Source: Planctomycetota bacterium (GTDB lineage: Bacteria; Planctomycetota; Phycisphaerae; Sedimentisphaerales; Anaerohalosphaeraceae). Taken from it: a DNA stretch of 6,633 bases. This document shows positions 4,720-6,633 of this stretch, piece after piece; the stretch's first letter is position 1; the number at the start of each line of letters is the position of its first letter. The stretch spans positions 1-6,633 of the forward strand of contig QNBS01000129.1 of assembly GCA_003644175.1 (NCBI GenBank). Direction: 5' to 3'. The notes under the pieces were generated by a model, which ran no database searches, was not told where the DNA came from, and saw nothing but the letters and a program-made list of their open reading frames with translations. A program made the translations under genes and the position numbers.

Positions 4720-6633
4720 ATGAAAATTGTCATTATTATATGTCGACAGAAACGAATGGCAAGTTATCATTTACCCACGGGAATCGGTATAGTTTCGGCC
4801 TGCTTAAAACAAGCCGGCCACGATGTGGTTATGGTTAATCCCAATCATTCCCTGGAAGATTACGAATCCCTTCTGGAAAAAGAATTCGAACGCCATAAAC
4901 CCGACGTTGTGGCCACGGGAGGCATGGGATTTCAATTAAATGAGATTCGGTTTATTACAGATATTGCGCGCAGGATGGTTCCTGAGGCAATCATCATTAT
5001 CGGAGGTCCCCTCGTTACTAACGTCCCCAGTGTAGCAATGACCGGAGTTCCGGCCGCAGATTTCGGAATTATTGGCGAAGGCGAATACTCCACTGTAGAA
5101 TTGCTCGACGCCCTGGAAACAGGGTCGGATATAACGGCGGTAAAGGGAATCATCTACCGAGATAAGCAAAACCATCAGACACTAAATCAAACTGCCGCCA
5201 GGCCTCTTATCGATAACCTGGATTTGCTGCCCATGGTTGATATGGAGGGCCTGGGCTTTGACACTTACGCAGGCTTACATCGCCCCGGCGAATGCGCTCC
5301 AGCTCTTATCCTTGATTCCGACACGAGAGTAATGCCTCTGTTAACAAGTCGCGGCTGTCCCTTCAAATGCACCTTCTGTGTACATGAAGCCGCCGGCCAA
5401 CGTTACCGATGCCGGTCTTTGGATATTGTTTTTTCTGAAATCCGGCATGCTGTCGACACCTATAATATAAATGCTCTTTTAATTTATGACGACCTGTTCT
5501 GTCTTAACCCCACTCGTCTTAAAGAGTTTTGTCGTCGCATTGCACCATTAGGCCTGCGGTGGGAATGCTCAATGGTTGCCAAACAGATTAATCCTGAAAT
5601 GCTGAAAATGATGAAGGAGAGCGGATGTTGCTGCATCAGCATTGGAGTCGAAAGCATGAGCCCGACCGTGCTGAAAAGCATGAAAAAAGGCGCGACCGTT
5701 GAGCAGATAGAACTCGCCTTAACACAGATATATGAGGCGGAAATGGCCGTATGGTCCAATCTAATATTTTTTGATCCGGCTGAAACCCTCCAGACGGTGG
5801 ACGAGTCGCTTGAATGGTTCAGCAATCATCCACAATTTGATTTTCGTTTTGCAAAAATTGGGCACCACCCCGGCTCACTGATCTACGACGAAGCAGTCAA
5901 AAACGGATTGATTGGCGATCAACTCAAATATCTCCAGTCTGGAAATTGTGAAATTAACGGGACATCCATGTCCGCAGATGATTTTAACTTGGCGCATAAA
6001 CTTATAAGACGAGCGCAACTTACATTCGGCTACGCAGGAAGAATAGCAGACTGCAAAATAGATAAGAGCGGAACTGTTAATTTAACATGCTGTTGCCCCT
6101 ATTGCGGAACAGCGGGGCAATGCAGACTTGCGGGAGTCATTGTTAATCTTAACTGCCCGTCATGCAACAGAATATACCGGGCGCCGGTTGCTAAACGAGT
6201 AACGCCTTCACCAAACGCCGCCGCTGACATTGATCGCCTGACTCAGTTAATGAAAACGGAATCTTCACCGGACAGAATCTATGACATCTGGCGCCGGATC
6301 GTCGCAATAAACCCTTACCATGACGAAGCATGGAAACAATTACTTCATCATGCCGAGCAAAAGAATAATTATCGATTATACGCCGTCATTTTAAGAAACT
6401 TACTCCTGATAGATCCTTATGTCTCGGAGGGTTTCAGGAAAATGGCCGAGGTTTTGACTTTTCTTGGACTTGACAAACGAGCCACAAAATATACCCTTAA
6501 AGCTGAACATCTAAACCAATCAGGCATCACCCAATCGACAGCAACCTTTTCACCCAACCAACAAGGCGGCAGTCTCAAAAGCGAACTGGAAACCATGATA
6601 GACATGAAGGCGCCTATCTCGGATGAATTGTTC
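4720..6633 (+). CDS. Cobalamin-binding radical SAM protein with Cys-knuckle and TPR-like C-terminus, partial
   Basis: The frame is open from ATG 4720 to the last base (638 codons, no stop). An in-frame TAA at 4699-4701 makes 4720 the first possible ATG; the ribosome site is weak (GGAA at 4703-4706, 13 bases away). Residues 1-140 form a B12-binding-type Rossmann domain: 'MKIVIII' strand, 'PTGIGIVSACLKQAGHDVV' helix (19-37), 'IIIIGGP' (91-97) and 'IIGEGE' (117-122). It lacks DxHxxG, as do many radical SAM B12 enzymes. The radical SAM core has 'SRGCPFKCTFC' (210-220) with cluster ligands Cys213, Cys217 and Cys220, then 'IYDDLF' (255-260), 'ISIGVES' (306-312) and 'HHPGS' (382-386). Residues 457-482 hold CPYC and CPSC knuckles, probably binding zinc. 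From about 516 two TPR-like units follow, exactly 34 residues apart (Pro532 and Pro566). Family members catalyse methylation or other radical chemistry on unactivated carbons. The substrate is unknown; context suggests a glycan, lipid or protein acceptor. Confidence 0.88.
   Translation, partial: MKIVIIICRQKRMASYHLPTGIGIVSACLKQAGHDVVMVNPNHSLEDYESLLEKEFERHKPDVVATGGMGFQLNEIRFITDIARRMVPEAIIIIGGPLVTNVPSVAMTGVPAADFGIIGEGEYSTVELLDALETGSDITAVKGIIYRDKQNHQTLNQTAARPLIDNLDLLPMVDMEGLGFDTYAGLHRPGECAPALILDSDTRVMPLLTSRGCPFKCTFCVHEAAGQRYRCRSLDIVFSEIRHAVDTYNINALLIYDDLFCLNPTRLKEFCRRIAPLGLRWECSMVAKQINPEMLKMMKESGCCCISIGVESMSPTVLKSMKKGATVEQIELALTQIYEAEMAVWSNLIFFDPAETLQTVDESLEWFSNHPQFDFRFAKIGHHPGSLIYDEAVKNGLIGDQLKYLQSGNCEINGTSMSADDFNLAHKLIRRAQLTFGYAGRIADCKIDKSGTVNLTCCCPYCGTAGQCRLAGVIVNLNCPSCNRIYRAPVAKRVTPSPNAAADIDRLTQLMKTESSPDRIYDIWRRIVAINPYHDEAWKQLLHHAEQKNNYRLYAVILRNLLLIDPYVSEGFRKMAEVLTFLGLDKRATKYTLKAEHLNQSGITQSTATFSPNQQGGSLKSELETMIDMKAPISDELF

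Noticed and set aside
4641..4838. 65-codon + strand ORF beginning with GTG in the spacer
   Set aside because: It overlaps the strongly supported radical SAM N-terminus in another frame, lacks a good ribosome site and shows no recognised motif.

Overview
This window is a piece of a surface-sugar or glycan-modification locus, with every recognisable gene on the + strand. It probably comes from a Gram-negative bacterium: the TPR/SPINDLY-type (GT41) glycosyltransferase tail, the CDP-deoxysugar genes and the B12 radical SAM enzyme are a mix typical of O-antigen or flagellin-modification islands in Proteobacteria and Desulfobacterota. I cannot name a genus from this sequence alone. There are no rRNA or tRNA genes, CRISPR arrays or insertion sequences.

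Layout. Positions 1-233 hold the C-terminal end of a GT41 (SPINDLY/OGT-like) glycosyltransferase. Six bases later comes a small SAM-dependent methyltransferase (240-788). The next ~175 bases (789-963) are not a clean spacer. They include a decayed remnant of a second GT41 tail (about 757-850, frameshifted), whose start also supplies the last codons of the methyltransferase. A tight four-gene run follows (964-4581): glucose-1-phosphate cytidylyltransferase (rfbF), CDP-glucose 4,6-dehydratase (rfbG), a Zn/SAM sugar C-methyltransferase and an RmlC-fold sugar epimerase. These genes overlap by 4, 31 and 4 bases, so they are very likely translationally coupled. After a 137-base gap a long cobalamin-binding radical SAM protein begins at 4720 and runs off the window end still open (638 codons). 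It carries a C-terminal cysteine-knuckle module and TPR-like repeats.

How the genes work together. RfbF and RfbG convert glucose-1-phosphate plus CTP to CDP-4-keto-6-deoxy-glucose. The C-methyltransferase would add a methyl branch next to the keto group, most likely at C3 by family precedent, and the epimerase would invert one or more neighbouring centres. The inferred product is a CDP-linked branched 6-deoxyhexose of the virenose-like kind. The final 4-ketoreductase and the transferase for this sugar are not identified in the window. The GT41 enzyme suggests that protein O-glycosylation takes place in the same locus.

Main points of interest: the GT41 remnant and its fusion to the methyltransferase end; an epimerase with Phe where RmlC has its catalytic Tyr; and the unusual domain combination of the terminal radical SAM protein.
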